Under the pieces are notes generated by a model, which saw only the letters and a program-made list of their open reading frames with translations, was not told where the DNA came from and ran no database searches. From Paenibacillus barengoltzii NBRC 101215 (GTDB lineage: Bacteria > Bacillota > Bacilli > Paenibacillales > Paenibacillaceae): a stretch of DNA of 64,000 nucleotides. Shown in pieces: positions 54,028-63,486 of this stretch. Within the stretch, counting starts at the first letter, position 1; each line of letters begins with the position of its first letter. Both the position numbers and the translations under genes were made by a program. Location: assembly GCF_004000745.1 (NCBI RefSeq), contig NZ_BILV01000014.1, forward strand, positions 1 through 64,000, given 5' to 3'.

Positions 54028-54789
54028 ATGTACAAACTTCTGATCGTAGATGATGAACCGCAGATTCTGGAGGGGATGAAGCGAACCCTGAATTGGGAAG
54101 AGTACGGCTTCCACCTGATCGAGACGTGTGAAACGAGGGAAGATGCGATCGCTAAATCTGTGGAGATTATACCGGACATCGCTATCTTCGACGTACGTAT
54201 CGGCCCGGATCTCGGTTATGAGATTATCCAAAAGCTCAATGAGCTGCGTCTTCCAACCCAATATATCATTATGAGCGGGTACAGCGAGTTTGAATATGCC
54301 CAAGCGGCGATCCGTTGCGGCGTGAAGGACTATCTGCTCAAGCCCGTCGATCGTTCCAAGCTGCAGACGGTGATTGAGAAGATCATTGTGGAGGACCTGA
54401 ACGGGGACTTGGACGGGATTCACAAGCAAGATCTGAATATAGACCCGATCCTGGGCATTCCTTACGAGGAACTGTCCAAGCTTACGAACCGCATATTGCT
54501 GATGGTGAAGGCGGAATACGCTCAGAACATTACCCTGAAGTCGGTAGCTGAGCGGTTTCGCATGAACAGCACGTACCTGGGGCAGCTGTTTCTAAAGGAA
54601 ACCCGCATGAAGTTTTCGGAGTATTTGATGGCTTACCGGATGCTGCAAGCGAAGGAACAGATCCTGACCACCAACGAGAAGATTTCCAGTATTGCGCATA
54701 GTGTCGGGTATCCGAATTTGAATTATTTTTATACCCAGTTTCAAGGATACTTTGGCATGTCCCCATCAGATTTACGGAAAAAAAGCTAG
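54028..54789 (+). CDS. Compact response regulator with AraC output domain
   Basis: A 253-residue regulator, half the length of the YesN-type protein at 27636 because the central region is missing. The receiver has DDEP near 9 and the phospho-acceptor Asp near 55 in AIFDVRIGPDLGYE. This lacks the usual MPxxxG loop after the Asp. The C-terminal AraC domain (about 155-253) has two helix-turn-helix units, ending in YPNLNYFYTQFQGYFGMSP. It begins 7 bases after the kinase stop. Predicted to control the flanking transporter, binding-protein and xylanase genes. Confidence 0.9.
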   Translation: MYKLLIVDDEPQILEGMKRTLNWEEYGFHLIETCETREDAIAKSVEIIPDIAIFDVRIGPDLGYEIIQKLNELRLPTQYIIMSGYSEFEYAQAAIRCGVKDYLLKPVDRSKLQTVIEKIIVEDLNGDLDGIHKQDLNIDPILGIPYEELSKLTNRILLMVKAEYAQNITLKSVAERFRMNSTYLGQLFLKETRMKFSEYLMAYRMLQAKEQILTTNEKISSIAHSVGYPNLNYFYTQFQGYFGMSPSDLRKKS

Positions 54790-54816
54790 TCTCCTCGTAG
54801 CGGAAAGGAGGATGTT

Positions 54817-56337
54817 ATGCAGCAGCCCTCTTGGTTCAGACACCTGACCCTATGCGCGGTGGTCGCCGGCTTGTTAGCCTTGTTGGCCGTGGGTTGTTCC
54901 CTTTTTTCGGATAAAGGGGCTACGGCGCCCCATGGGGACATGGTCAATCTGGTCTACTATACGATTGGAGAGCCGGATCCGGATCTGGAGTTGGTGAATG
55001 CCAAAATCAATGAAGTGTTGGCCAAGAAAATCGGCATCACGATCACCTATAACAAGGTCGGATGGCAGGAATACGAAAACCGCCTGAACGCCATGGTATC
55101 GGCAGGAACTCCCTTCGACATCGCTTACGCCCCTGAGTTCACGACATATGTCAAACGCGGGGCCTGGCTGCGGCTGGATGACTATCTGTCCAATACGGGC
55201 AAGGATATGTATGATGTGATTGACCCGATCTTTTGGGAAGGGGTGCGCATGGACGACGGGGGGATCTACGGGGTGCCGACCAACAAGGAACTCGCGGTCC
55301 GCCAACAATGGATGTATCCGGAAGAGCTGGTGAGCAAGTATAACCTCGATATTACGAAGTACAACACGTTGGAATCCCTGGAGCCGTTGCTGCAGATGAT
55401 CCAGCAGAAGGAACCTGAGTATCTGCCAATGGAGCTGGATAAAGACTCCCATAACTTCTTCGCTTTACATGGTTATGAGTATGTTATTGATAAGGAACTC
55501 CCGTTGATGGTACGGTCACTAGAGCCGACCCCTCAGGTTGTGAACATCTTCGAAACGGAGGAAGCCCGGCAGGTGATGGATACGCTGCGGCATTATTATC
55601 AGGCCGGCTACATCAATGAGGATGCGGCTTTGAGGGAAAGTCAGGAACTGGAGCGGGGCAAAAAGGTGTTCTGGAAGGCGTCGAGCGGCGGTCCCTTGTC
55701 CGATCATAGCTGGAGTAAGGATCGCGGCTACAGAGTGGTGGCGCATCCCGTCACGACCGAGGTGGTCACGACCGAGGACGTGCGGGGAGGCGTTATGGCT
55801 GTGAGCGCCGATACGAAGTACCCGGTCGAATGTATCAAGTTCCTGAATCTGCTGAATACCGATCCTGAGGTGCGGAACCTGTTCAACTATGGGATCGAAG
55901 GCGTGCATTACACGATAGACAAGAACGGCCAAGTCGTGCTGATCCCAAGGAAGGATGCCGACGGTAACCCGATTCCGGACGCTTTGCCAGGGTATACGGG
56001 CGTGACCTATACCCAAGGCAACTGGTTCATTCTGAAGACGCGAGGCGGAGACGATCCGGAGCCGTTAAACAAATGGGAGGAGTTCCGCGCCTCGAACGCC
56101 CGGGCCGTGAAGTCCAGCACGTTTGGGTTTACGCCGGATTTATCAATGATGCCGATCCAGATCCAGAACATTAAGATGGTATGGCAAAAATATTATCCCA
56201 GCCTCATGACCGGCAGCGTAGACGTCGACACGGAGCTTCCGAAGTTTAATGAGGAGCTGAAGCAGGCGGGATTGGACGAGGTTCGGGCCGAGATCCAGAA
56301 GCAGCTGGATGCCTGGAGCGCCTCGAAGCAACAGTGA
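54817..56337 (+). CDS. Second oligosaccharide-binding lipoprotein, no permease of its own
   Basis: A 506-residue lipoprotein with lipobox AVGC (Cys27). It aligns along its length with the protein at 50644: shared patterns include VNLVYYTIGEPDPD at the start, EYENRLNAMVSAGTPFDI, LNLLNTDPEVRNLF, and TYTQGNWF near the end. It lies downstream of the kinase/regulator pair and lacks neighbouring permeases. It may feed the same permeases with a different ligand or act as a co-sensor for the kinase. AAAGGAGG precedes the ATG; a bidirectional terminator follows. Confidence 0.88.
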   Translation: MQQPSWFRHLTLCAVVAGLLALLAVGCSLFSDKGATAPHGDMVNLVYYTIGEPDPDLELVNAKINEVLAKKIGITITYNKVGWQEYENRLNAMVSAGTPFDIAYAPEFTTYVKRGAWLRLDDYLSNTGKDMYDVIDPIFWEGVRMDDGGIYGVPTNKELAVRQQWMYPEELVSKYNLDITKYNTLESLEPLLQMIQQKEPEYLPMELDKDSHNFFALHGYEYVIDKELPLMVRSLEPTPQVVNIFETEEARQVMDTLRHYYQAGYINEDAALRESQELERGKKVFWKASSGGPLSDHSWSKDRGYRVVAHPVTTEVVTTEDVRGGVMAVSADTKYPVECIKFLNLLNTDPEVRNLFNYGIEGVHYTIDKNGQVVLIPRKDADGNPIPDALPGYTGVTYTQGNWFILKTRGGDDPEPLNKWEEFRASNARAVKSSTFGFTPDLSMMPIQIQNIKMVWQKYYPSLMTGSVDVDTELPKFNEELKQAGLDEVRAEIQKQLDAWSASKQQ

Positions 56338-56341
56338 GTCT

Positions 56342-56390
56342 GAAAAAAACGGCGGTGCAAGGAGTTGGAATCCTGGCACCGCCGTTTTTG
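56342..56390. terminator. Bidirectional terminator
   Basis: Arms ACGGCGGTGC (56349-56358) and GCACCGCCGT (56376-56385) with A and T tracts on both sides. It separates the binding-protein gene from the convergent xylanase gene. Confidence 0.9.
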
Positions 56391-56393
56391 GTA

Positions 56394-59300
56394 TTATTTT
56401 TTCCCTTTCGGGACTTTGACTGTGGCTTGAGCCGTCGTCTTATTGCCCGCCTTGTCGGTTGCTTCATAGGTGATGGTGTAAATTCTTCCGTTTCCATTGC
56501 CCGAACGTTCGGCACGAAGCAAGAACTCTTGATCCGCCGTCCCGTAGTCTGCACCTTGAATGTCGTTGGCCGTGTTGCCATCGCCCACCCCGTTATCGCT
56601 CTCGTTGCTGGTGATGGATACCAGCTTGATCGTGTCAATGCCGGATCCTTCGTCGCTGGCTTTCCAGGTAACCTTGATCGGAACCAGCTTGTGATTAGGC
56701 GTGGAGAGGACGGACGGGCTAACGGTCAGCTTCAAGACCGGCGGCGTCGTATCGACAGGGCCTTTGCCCGTCAGCGTTAGCACGCCGAAGACGGAGGGGT
56801 CCTGATACCCGTTGCCGGTGGCGTCGTTCCAGGCGGCTACACTTTGGCGCGCGCCGTCTTTGGCATCGTTGATCTGCGCGTCGAAGCCGATTTTTACATA
56901 ATTCGCCGGGGTGATTGTTTTCAATGGGATCTTCATTTCCACCGTATAGTTCGTTCCGTTGACCCGGACTGCCGATACGAAGCCTTCAGCGATGGACGCC
57001 GGATTAAAGCTGGTCTCATTCGCGTAGTTCACGCGGTATTGTCCATCATCGGATTGGTAGAACGAGGTTTTGGCGTTATTTTCGTCCAGGAACACCTCGA
57101 CGGAGTCCTGCTCCCATGGGTTGGGGCTGTTCTTATCCAGCTGCGCATCGCTCACTTGGATCAGGACGTACAGGTTGTGATCGTCCCAGAGCGCTTTGGC
57201 CGTACCGGTTGCGCCTTGCCAAGCGGTCTGGTACCGCTCGATCGGCATCGCCGGCGCTTGATTCCAAATCGCGTCGACGGCTCCGTCTACGGCAGGTGTG
57301 CCATAGAGGGCGGTGGATTGATTCGCCTCCGACACGTCCGGCTGGTGCTCTTCGATAAATTTGGCGGGGTCAATTACGCCGTAATAGGCTGGTTTGGCTT
57401 GCAGGTTCTTGTCGAACAGCAACGGGTTGGTCGAGGAGCGCCAGCTTGTGCCGTCATCCAATCCCCAGAAGGTCACGCGTGCAATATGATCCGCATGGGC
57501 TTTGAACAGCTGCATCAACTGCGCGTACAAATACCCCTGCGCATTAGCCAGCTTCTCCGACAGCTCATAGTTGCTGCCGGCTTGGATGTCCAGCTCGGTG
57601 ATGCTGATTTCTACGCCCAAGGAGATGAAGCGCTCCAAGGAGAGCCGCACATTCTCCGGATTCGTGTTGACATTATAGTGACCTTGCATGCCGATGCCAT
57701 CGATGAGGAGTTTGCCGGGATGGGTCAGTGCATATTTGTCGTTCAGCGCTTTGACCATGTGGTAGATAGCCTGGGCTTTGTTCTGGTTGTCCTCGTTGTA
57801 ATCGTTGTAATACAGCTTGATATTCCATTCCGGATGCTGGTCGAGCACTTCTCTGGCGGCGAGGAAGGCCTGCTCGACGTAATCTGCGCCGATCGCGGTT
57901 TTCCATGGGGTTTCCCGCAAGGAAGCTTGCCAATCGCTAGGGTTCCCCGGGTTATCGTTCATCGCTTCATTCACGACGTCCCAAGAAATCACGCGGTCGC
58001 CGAAATGCTCCATAACGGTTTGAATATGGGTGCGCAGGTTAGCCAAGGCTTCTGCCCGGCTTAAAGGCACCGTGTTACCTTGCGCATCCGTTGTTGTGTT
58101 CATCCAGGCTGGTGACTGCTGATGCCATACTAAGACGTGGCCATGCATCTGCATGCCTTCGGCAAGAACTTGATCCACCAAGGCATCCGCTGCGGTAAAG
58201 GTGAAATTGCCTTTTGTTGGCTGCAGGCCATCGGGCTTCATCGCATTACCGGCGGTAGCAACATTGTGGTGCATGTTAAGCAGCTCCAGACGTACGCCTT
58301 CCAGATCCTCCGCCGAGATGGCGCTGCCGATCAAGAAGTCGTCTTGGTATGCTGTTTTGATCGGGACGAGATCCTTCTGAATTTCGATCGGGCCGGATCC
58401 AGTGGGCTCGAAACGGATGTCGTCAATGTAAAAAGAAGCGGTGGCATTGTTCGAACTCTCCACATAGATCGTTAAAAACTCGCCGCCTACGCTGTTATAA
58501 CGGTAGGTGCCTTCAAATTGAACCCAATCGTCCCCGGTGTTGATCGTTTTGGAGGAGAGTTGGACGTAATTGGCGCTGCTGCCATCACCGATTTGCGTGG
58601 ACAGCTGGATTTGCGAGCTGGCAGGCTCAATCAGCTTCACCCAGGCTGAGATTTTGTATTCTGCACCTTGGTCGACGTACTTCTCAACACGCAGCGATGG
58701 CCCGTGCCAGGTGTTGGTGCGGCCTTCCACCTTCAGCGCATAGGCACCGCCCGGTGTATGATTCGCTTCGTTCGTTACCGTCAACGTTTCTGTACCCGCC
58801 CGGCCTGTGAAGCCTCCGGTGGTCTGGTCTTCAAAGGTGATCGTGGTGAAAGGAAGGGCCGGGTCTCGAGGCGGTTGTTCGCCGCCGCCGGAGCTGTCTG
58901 CTTCTGTGATGCGAATATCTCCAATGTAATAAGGAACCGCAGCGCCTGCGGCGTTGGAGTTAATGCGCAGCGCTCGATCCGCGCTCGTATCTACGGTGAA
59001 TTCCTTCGTCAACGTCACCGCTTGCCCTGCGACATAATCTGTCTCGGCATAGTTGCCATAACTGTCTACGGTTTGGAGCGCGGCTTTCGCGTCGGCTGGC
59101 AAACTAACGTCAGCGTCTACGTAAATCGTCACGTGTGCCGTATAGGTCTTACCGTTCGTGAGGCCAATGTCGCTAAACCGAAAATCAGCAGCGTCCCAGT
59201 TGTTGACCCGATTGCTGATATACAGGGCGCCTCCGTCCTCATTCCCAGTAAACACTTTGCCGCTGACATACGTTAGGGTCGCGCCCCCCGATTGAACCGC

Positions 59301-59456
59301 TTGGCCAATTCCACTCGCGAAGTCCTCATGATACACCGTCACCGTGTCGTCCGAAGCTGCGGTTCCAGCCTTCGTTACGTTGACTGGCCATCCTGCAGGC
59401 AGCAGCAACATCGCGGCGATCAGCAGCATGAAGGCGCGCTTCATCGTTTGATTCAT
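56394..59456 (-). CDS. xynA: Secreted multimodular GH10 endo-beta-1,4-xylanase
   Basis: About 1020 residues. A signal peptide (1-32) is followed by two CBM22-like domains (about 40-185 and 195-350), the second with [12 protein letters not shown] and [10 protein letters not shown]. The GH10 barrel (about 360-700) has the acid/base Glu497 in [10 protein letters not shown] and the nucleophile Glu621 in [11 protein letters not shown]9 (about 715-900) and a C-terminal Ig-like domain (about 905-1015) follow. Unlike cell-bound Paenibacillus XynA1 proteins it has no SLH domains, so it is probably released. The ATG at 59456 has AAGGGGAG 8 bases upstream; one at 59477 has none. A cre-like site lies about 30 bases before the start. 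Confidence 0.93.
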   Translation of the reverse strand: MNQTMKRAFMLLIAAMLLLPAGWPVNVTKAGTAASDDTVTVYHEDFASGIGQAVQSGGATLTYVSGKVFTGNEDGGALYISNRVNNWDAADFRFSDIGLTNGKTYTAHVTIYVDADVSLPADAKAALQTVDSYGNYAETDYVAGQAVTLTKEFTVDTSADRALRINSNAAGAAVPYYIGDIRITEADSSGGGEQPPRDPALPFTTITFEDQTTGGFTGRAGTETLTVTNEANHTPGGAYALKVEGRTNTWHGPSLRVEKYVDQGAEYKISAWVKLIEPASSQIQLSTQIGDGSSANYVQLSSKTINTGDDWVQFEGTYRYNSVGGEFLTIYVESSNNATASFYIDDIRFEPTGSGPIEIQKDLVPIKTAYQDDFLIGSAISAEDLEGVRLELLNMHHNVATAGNAMKPDGLQPTKGNFTFTAADALVDQVLAEGMQMHGHVLVWHQQSPAWMNTTTDAQGNTVPLSRAEALANLRTHIQTVMEHFGDRVISWDVVNEAMNDNPGNPSDWQASLRETPWKTAIGADYVEQAFLAAREVLDQHPEWNIKLYYNDYNEDNQNKAQAIYHMVKALNDKYALTHPGKLLIDGIGMQGHYNVNTNPENVRLSLERFISLGVEISITELDIQAGSNYELSEKLANAQGYLYAQLMQLFKAHADHIARVTFWGLDDGTSWRSSTNPLLFDKNLQAKPAYYGVIDPAKFIEEHQPDVSEANQSTALYGTPAVDGAVDAIWNQAPAMPIERYQTAWQGATGTAKALWDDHNLYVLIQVSDAQLDKNSPNPWEQDSVEVFLDENNAKTSFYQSDDGQYRVNYANETSFNPASIAEGFVSAVRVNGTNYTVEMKIPLKTITPANYVKIGFDAQINDAKDGARQSVAAWNDATGNGYQDPSVFGVLTLTGKGPVDTTPPVLKLTVSPSVLSTPNHKLVPIKVTWKASDEGSGIDTIKLVSITSNESDNGVGDGNTANDIQGADYGTADQEFLLRAERSGNGNGRIYTITYEATDKAGNKTTAQATVKVPKGKK

Positions 59457-59487
59457 GGACTCACTCCCCTTTGACATGGAATAGTTT

Positions 59488-59501
59488 GTTAAGCGCTTTC
59501 A
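59488..59501 (-). promoter_or_regulatory. cre-like site upstream of the xylanase gene
   Basis: On the minus strand TGAAAGCGCTTAAC shares the TGAAAGCGCTT core with the other cre-like sites, matching the consensus at 12 of 14 positions. It lies between a possible -10 TATGAT (59545-59540) and the start codon, consistent with CcpA repression. The rest of 59502-59740 shows no credible gene. Confidence 0.5.
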
Positions 59502-59744
59502 TTTTTTCTTATTAGAAGGCTCCTCCTTTCTTGCCACAAATCATACCATTCTGCTGTGAGCTTCGGCTTTCTCGAAATTAAAGAACTTTCCTTGGTTATT
59601 TTAGAAGGTGAAGGTGCGTTTAAGAGTTCTGTCTTCTTCAGCACAGAGGTTAGAAAATGGCCCCTATTTAGGCACTCATGGGTTTGACTGCTCTTAACCA
59701 TCCTAACGCGTAAATCCAGCCCTGTATTAACGATCTAACTTGTT

Positions 59745-59782
59745 AAAGTCATCTTGACTTTCAAAATCCGAATCGCTACGAT
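59745..59782 (+). promoter_or_regulatory. yitT-type gene promoter overlapped by an inverted repeat
   Basis: TTGACT (59754-59759) and TACGAT (59777-59782) are 17 bases apart. AAAGTCA-TCT-TGACTTT (59745-59761) is a perfect 7-3-7 inverted repeat covering the -35, a good candidate operator. Confidence 0.5.
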
Positions 59783-59831
59783 GTTCTGGTTGTGAAAGCA
59801 GAAACATGGTGGAGAGAGGTTTGAAGTTGGA

Positions 59832-60674
59832 ATGAAGATGAGGAAGTATGCCGCGGATATTGCGGTCTTAATTGTAGGGGCCTTTTTATTTGCGCTGGCA
59901 GTCAATTTGTTTATCATACCGAACGACTTCGGTGAGGGAGGCGTCACGGGGGTCACGATCATTTTGTACTACCTGTTCCAGTGGTCGCCGTCGCTGGTCA
60001 ATATCGTGATCAACGGGGTGCTGCTGATCGTCGGGTACAAATTTCTGGATCGGCGGACGACGATCTATACGATCATTGCGGTGGCGTTTAACTCGTTGTT
60101 CCTGCATTTGACGGAGAGCTGGCGAATCGCTTCAAACGAGCCTACCATTAACGCGGTATTCGCTGGCGTATTTGTAGGTGTTGGTATCGGTCTGATTGTC
60201 CGTGTCGGCGGGACAACGGCGGGAACCGTCATTTTGGCCCGGATCGCCAATAAATATCTGGATTGGAATATCAGCTACGCGCTGTTGTTTTTTGATTTGA
60301 TCGTGGCGTTCTCTTCTTATTTCATCATTGGCCCAGAGAAGCTGATGCTGACAATCATTAACTTGTATATAGGCACGAAGGTAATGGACTTCATGATCGA
60401 GGGACTCAATCCCAAGAAAGCCGTCACCATCATTTCCGAGAAGCAGGATGACATCGCCGAAATGGTTGTCACCGAAATGGAGCGAGGCGTTACTGTCCTC
60501 TCAGGCCATGGTTACTATACGAAGAACCCGAAGGAGGTCCTTTATATCGTGATCAGTAAGCAAGAGGTATCCACCTTGAAAAAGATCGTCCGCTCTATCG
60601 ACCCCTCTGCGTTCCTGACGATTCACGATGTGCGGGATGTATTTGGAGAAGGGTTTTTGGATATTTCGAAGTGA
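59832..60674 (+). CDS. YitT-family membrane protein with DUF2179 domain
   Basis: A 280-residue protein with five or six membrane helices in residues 10-190, including the N-terminal FALAVNLFIIPNDFGEGGVT signature. A cytoplasmic DUF2179 domain follows (about 205-280, VTVLSGHGYYTKNPKEVLYI). The family is common in Bacillota and its transport or regulatory role is unproven. ATG at 59832, with another 6 bases on; GAGAGAGG upstream. Stands alone between its own promoter and terminator. Confidence 0.9.
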   Translation: MKMRKYAADIAVLIVGAFLFALAVNLFIIPNDFGEGGVTGVTIILYYLFQWSPSLVNIVINGVLLIVGYKFLDRRTTIYTIIAVAFNSLFLHLTESWRIASNEPTINAVFAGVFVGVGIGLIVRVGGTTAGTVILARIANKYLDWNISYALLFFDLIVAFSSYFIIGPEKLMLTIINLYIGTKVMDFMIEGLNPKKAVTIISEKQDDIAEMVVTEMERGVTVLSGHGYYTKNPKEVLYIVISKQEVSTLKKIVRSIDPSAFLTIHDVRDVFGEGFLDISK

Positions 60675-60723
60675 GGGAATTATAGTTAGATATTTATAGT
60701 AGTTGAAATATATCCCTAAAACG

Positions 60724-60757
60724 AACCGTCAGGATAATCTCCCTGATGGTTTTTTTC
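60724..60757 (+). terminator. Terminator of the YitT-family gene
   Basis: Stem AACCGTCAGG (60724-60733) with CCTGATGGTT (60742-60751) including one G-T pair, then a run of Ts. Confidence 0.8.
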
Positions 60758-60779
60758 TTAAAAACACAATTTTGATGTA

Positions 60780-60807
60780 TTGACAACGAATAGATAATCA
60801 ATATACT
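60780..60807 (+). promoter_or_regulatory. Promoter of the RbsA-type transporter operon
   Basis: A perfect -35 TTGACA (60780-60785) and -10 TATACT (60802-60807) with a 16-base spacer, about 108 bases before the first start codon. No cre-like site was seen here. Confidence 0.7.
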
Positions 60808-60914
60808 TTTATTAAAAGCATTTAAAAAAGTATTATTTAAAATGAAGTTCAAAAGAACGAAGGAGATAGTGAACGTGGGGAAACCGCAAAATTGATGAAG
60901 CAGGGAGGGAGAGT

Positions 60915-62423
60915 ATGGGAGAACCCATCAAGCTTAGGGTATCTCAAATTGAAAAGTCATTTCCCGGGGTCAAAGCGCTGAATAAGATCGATTTTTCCGT
61001 CAAAAAGGGGACGGTGCATGTTCTTTGCGGCGAGAACGGAGCGGGGAAATCCACGTTAATGAAGATCATCAATGGCGTATACCAGCCGGATGCGGGTGAG
61101 ATTTATCTGGATGGGAAGCTTGTGAAAATTAGCAGTCCGCTGCAGGCGCGCCAACTAGGGATATCGATGATCTTCCAGGAGTTGAATTATGTGGCGGAGA
61201 TGTCCGTGGAGGAAAATCTCTTCCTGGGAAGGCTGCCGGTCAATCGATTAGGGAAGGTCAACTGGAAAGAAGTGACCCGTCAAACCCTTCAACTGCTGCA
61301 AGCGGAGCAGCTACCGTATGACCCGAAGACGTTGCTCAAAGACTTGACGGTTTCGGACATTCAGATGCTGGAAATTATGAAAGCGGTATCAAACCAGGCG
61401 GAGCTCATCATTATGGACGAACCAACATCGGCCATCACGCAGAAGGAGGTCGACCGGCTGTTTGCGAAGATTCGTGAGCTCAAAGCCAGAGGCGTCAGCA
61501 TCATTTACATCTCGCATAAGCTGGACGAGATTTTTCAGATTGCCGATGAAATCACCGTGTTCCGTGACGGGACTGTCGTGGACAGCAGACCCAAGGAGGA
61601 GCTGGATATTGAGACCGTGATCAGCTTGATGGTCGGACGTCAGTTGAAGGATACGTACCCGAAGGTGAAGGCGGCGATCGGGGAGGAAATTCTCCGAGTC
61701 GATGGACTATCTCGCAACGGGGTATTTCGCGATGTCAGCTTCTATGCACGGAGAGGCGAAATCATTGGTTTCGCGGGGCTGATGGGAGCGGGACGGACCG
61801 AGGTGATGCGATCCCTGTTTGGTCTCGATCCGTTAACCTCCGGGACGATCCGGATTAAGGATGAGGATGTGACCAAGTCCACTGTACAAGGCAGTTTAGA
61901 GAAAGGGATGGTCATGCTGTCGGAGGATCGACGGCGCTACGGAATTATTCCGGTTCGTTCCGTACGGGAGAATACGACGTTGTCCGTATTGGGGCAGGTG
62001 TTCTACGGGTTACGGCACCGTCCGAAGAGGGAGCAGGAGCTGGTCAAGGGGATGTTCGACAAGATGAGAGTGAAAACCCCCTCTTTGGAAACGCCCATTG
62101 CGTCACTCAGCGGCGGGAATCAACAGAAGGTACTGCTTAGCAGGTGGATGCTGCTCCAACCGGATATTCTGATCTTGGACGAACCAACCCGGGGGATCGA
62201 TGTCGGGGCGAAATATGAAATTTACAAGCTGATCGGCGAACTGGCCGAACAGGGGAAAGCGATTCTTATGATTTCCTCCGAACTGCCGGAATTGATCGGG
62301 ATGTGTGACCGCATTTACGTGATGGCGCAGGGTCAGGTGACGGGGGAGCTCGGCCGCGAGGATTTTTCCCAGGAGACCATTATGAGATATGCAACTGGAA
62401 TGATGACCAGCGAGGTGAAATAG
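60915..62423 (+). CDS. Sugar ABC transporter ATPase, tandem-domain (RbsA/MglA type)
   Basis: A 502-residue protein with two ATPase domains, as in all CUT2 importers. Domain 1 has GENGAGKST (about 39-47) and Walker B LIIMDEPTSAI; its signature is degenerate (TVSDIQMLEI). Domain 2 has a degenerate Walker A (GLMGAGRTEV near 287), an intact LSGGNQQK signature and ILILDEPTRGIDVG. It powers uptake of a monosaccharide such as ribose, xylose, galactose or inositol. GGGAGGGAG precedes the ATG. The permease gene starts on the base after its stop. Confidence 0.93.
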   Translation: MGEPIKLRVSQIEKSFPGVKALNKIDFSVKKGTVHVLCGENGAGKSTLMKIINGVYQPDAGEIYLDGKLVKISSPLQARQLGISMIFQELNYVAEMSVEENLFLGRLPVNRLGKVNWKEVTRQTLQLLQAEQLPYDPKTLLKDLTVSDIQMLEIMKAVSNQAELIIMDEPTSAITQKEVDRLFAKIRELKARGVSIIYISHKLDEIFQIADEITVFRDGTVVDSRPKEELDIETVISLMVGRQLKDTYPKVKAAIGEEILRVDGLSRNGVFRDVSFYARRGEIIGFAGLMGAGRTEVMRSLFGLDPLTSGTIRIKDEDVTKSTVQGSLEKGMVMLSEDRRRYGIIPVRSVRENTTLSVLGQVFYGLRHRPKREQELVKGMFDKMRVKTPSLETPIASLSGGNQQKVLLSRWMLLQPDILILDEPTRGIDVGAKYEIYKLIGELAEQGKAILMISSELPELIGMCDRIYVMAQGQVTGELGREDFSQETIMRYATGMMTSEVK

Positions 62424-63443
62424 ATGGATGCCACTCTTCATATCTGGCAATTAATCAAGCGGAAATACAGTATCTACCTGGTGCTGCTCGTGTTGTTTCT
62501 GATCTGTACGTTCGCGAATCCCAACTTTCTCTCCGTTACGAACTTAACGAACGTATCGACTCAGTTGGCGGTGACGACCATACTTGCATTTGGTGCCACG
62601 ATCCTGATCATCTGCGGTATGTTGGACCTGTCCGCGGGCTCTGTACTGGCATTATCCGGGGTTTTCGCTGTATCTGCCTATAAGTCGACCGGTTCGATGC
62701 TCCTGGCCGTGTTGGTTGGCATATTGACCGGCGTTATATGTAACGTAATCAACGCAGTGATGATCAGTACGTTCAAGGCGCCGCCGTTTATCGCAACTTT
62801 GGCGATGATGGCCATGGCTCGGGGCGTCGCCCTTCACTATACGAAAGGTCAAAATATTCTCCAGCTGGGAGACTTCGTCGTCCTTGGGCAAGGGAAGCTG
62901 CTGGGAATCCCGATTCCGGTGTTATTTCTAGCCGCAATTGGCGTACTGACCTGGTATTTGCTCAGCCATACTCGATTTGGTCGATCCGTGTACGCTGTGG
63001 GAGGTAATGAAGAGGCGGCAGTCGCCTCCGGAATTAACGTACACAAGATTAAATACACCGCATTTATCATCAATGGTATTTTCGTCGGAATTGCCGGGGT
63101 GCTGTTCATGGCGCGGGTGAATGCAGGATTGCCCAATGGTGCAGTCAACTATGAATTCACCGCTCTAACCGCCGCTATTATCGGGGGGACCAGCTTCTCG
63201 GGAGGCGTTGGTACAGCCGGCGGAACCTTGGTGGGGGCCTTTATTGTAGGGTTCCTGGACAACATCATGAACCTCAGCGGTGTAAATTCCTACATGCAGC
63301 AAATTATTCGTGGCGCAATCATTGCCCTGGCGGTTATTTACGATATTCAAACGAAGAAACGGAAAACAAGAAGTCTGCTTGGCCGTGTGGAGGATAACCG
63401 CCAGACGATTCGGCAGAAGCAATCCAAAAACACTTCCGTTTAA
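62424..63443 (+). CDS. Sugar ABC permease (RbsC type)
   Basis: A 339-residue permease with eight to ten helices. CUT2 family features include LIICGMLDLSAGSVLALSG near residue 55 and GRSVYAVGGNEEAAVASGI near 185, the cytoplasmic loop that contacts the ATPase, plus GGTSFSGGVGT. A basic tail of about 30 residues ends the protein. It directly follows the ATPase gene and precedes the binding-protein gene by 43 bases. Confidence 0.93.
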   Translation: MDATLHIWQLIKRKYSIYLVLLVLFLICTFANPNFLSVTNLTNVSTQLAVTTILAFGATILIICGMLDLSAGSVLALSGVFAVSAYKSTGSMLLAVLVGILTGVICNVINAVMISTFKAPPFIATLAMMAMARGVALHYTKGQNILQLGDFVVLGQGKLLGIPIPVLFLAAIGVLTWYLLSHTRFGRSVYAVGGNEEAAVASGINVHKIKYTAFIINGIFVGIAGVLFMARVNAGLPNGAVNYEFTALTAAIIGGTSFSGGVGTAGGTLVGAFIVGFLDNIMNLSGVNSYMQQIIRGAIIALAVIYDIQTKKRKTRSLLGRVEDNRQTIRQKQSKNTSV

Positions 63444-63486
63444 TGGTACCAAGGAAATCAAATATAAGATAAAGGATGGATGCAAA

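Noticed and set aside
56844-58064. Plus-strand open frame of about 400 codons opposite the GH10 barrel
   Set aside because: The minus strand encodes a complete xylanase with both catalytic glutamates; this is a codon-bias shadow.
59489-59701. Possible 70-residue gene upstream of the xylanase
   Set aside because: No ribosome site, low-quality composition, and it overlaps the cre-like and promoter region.
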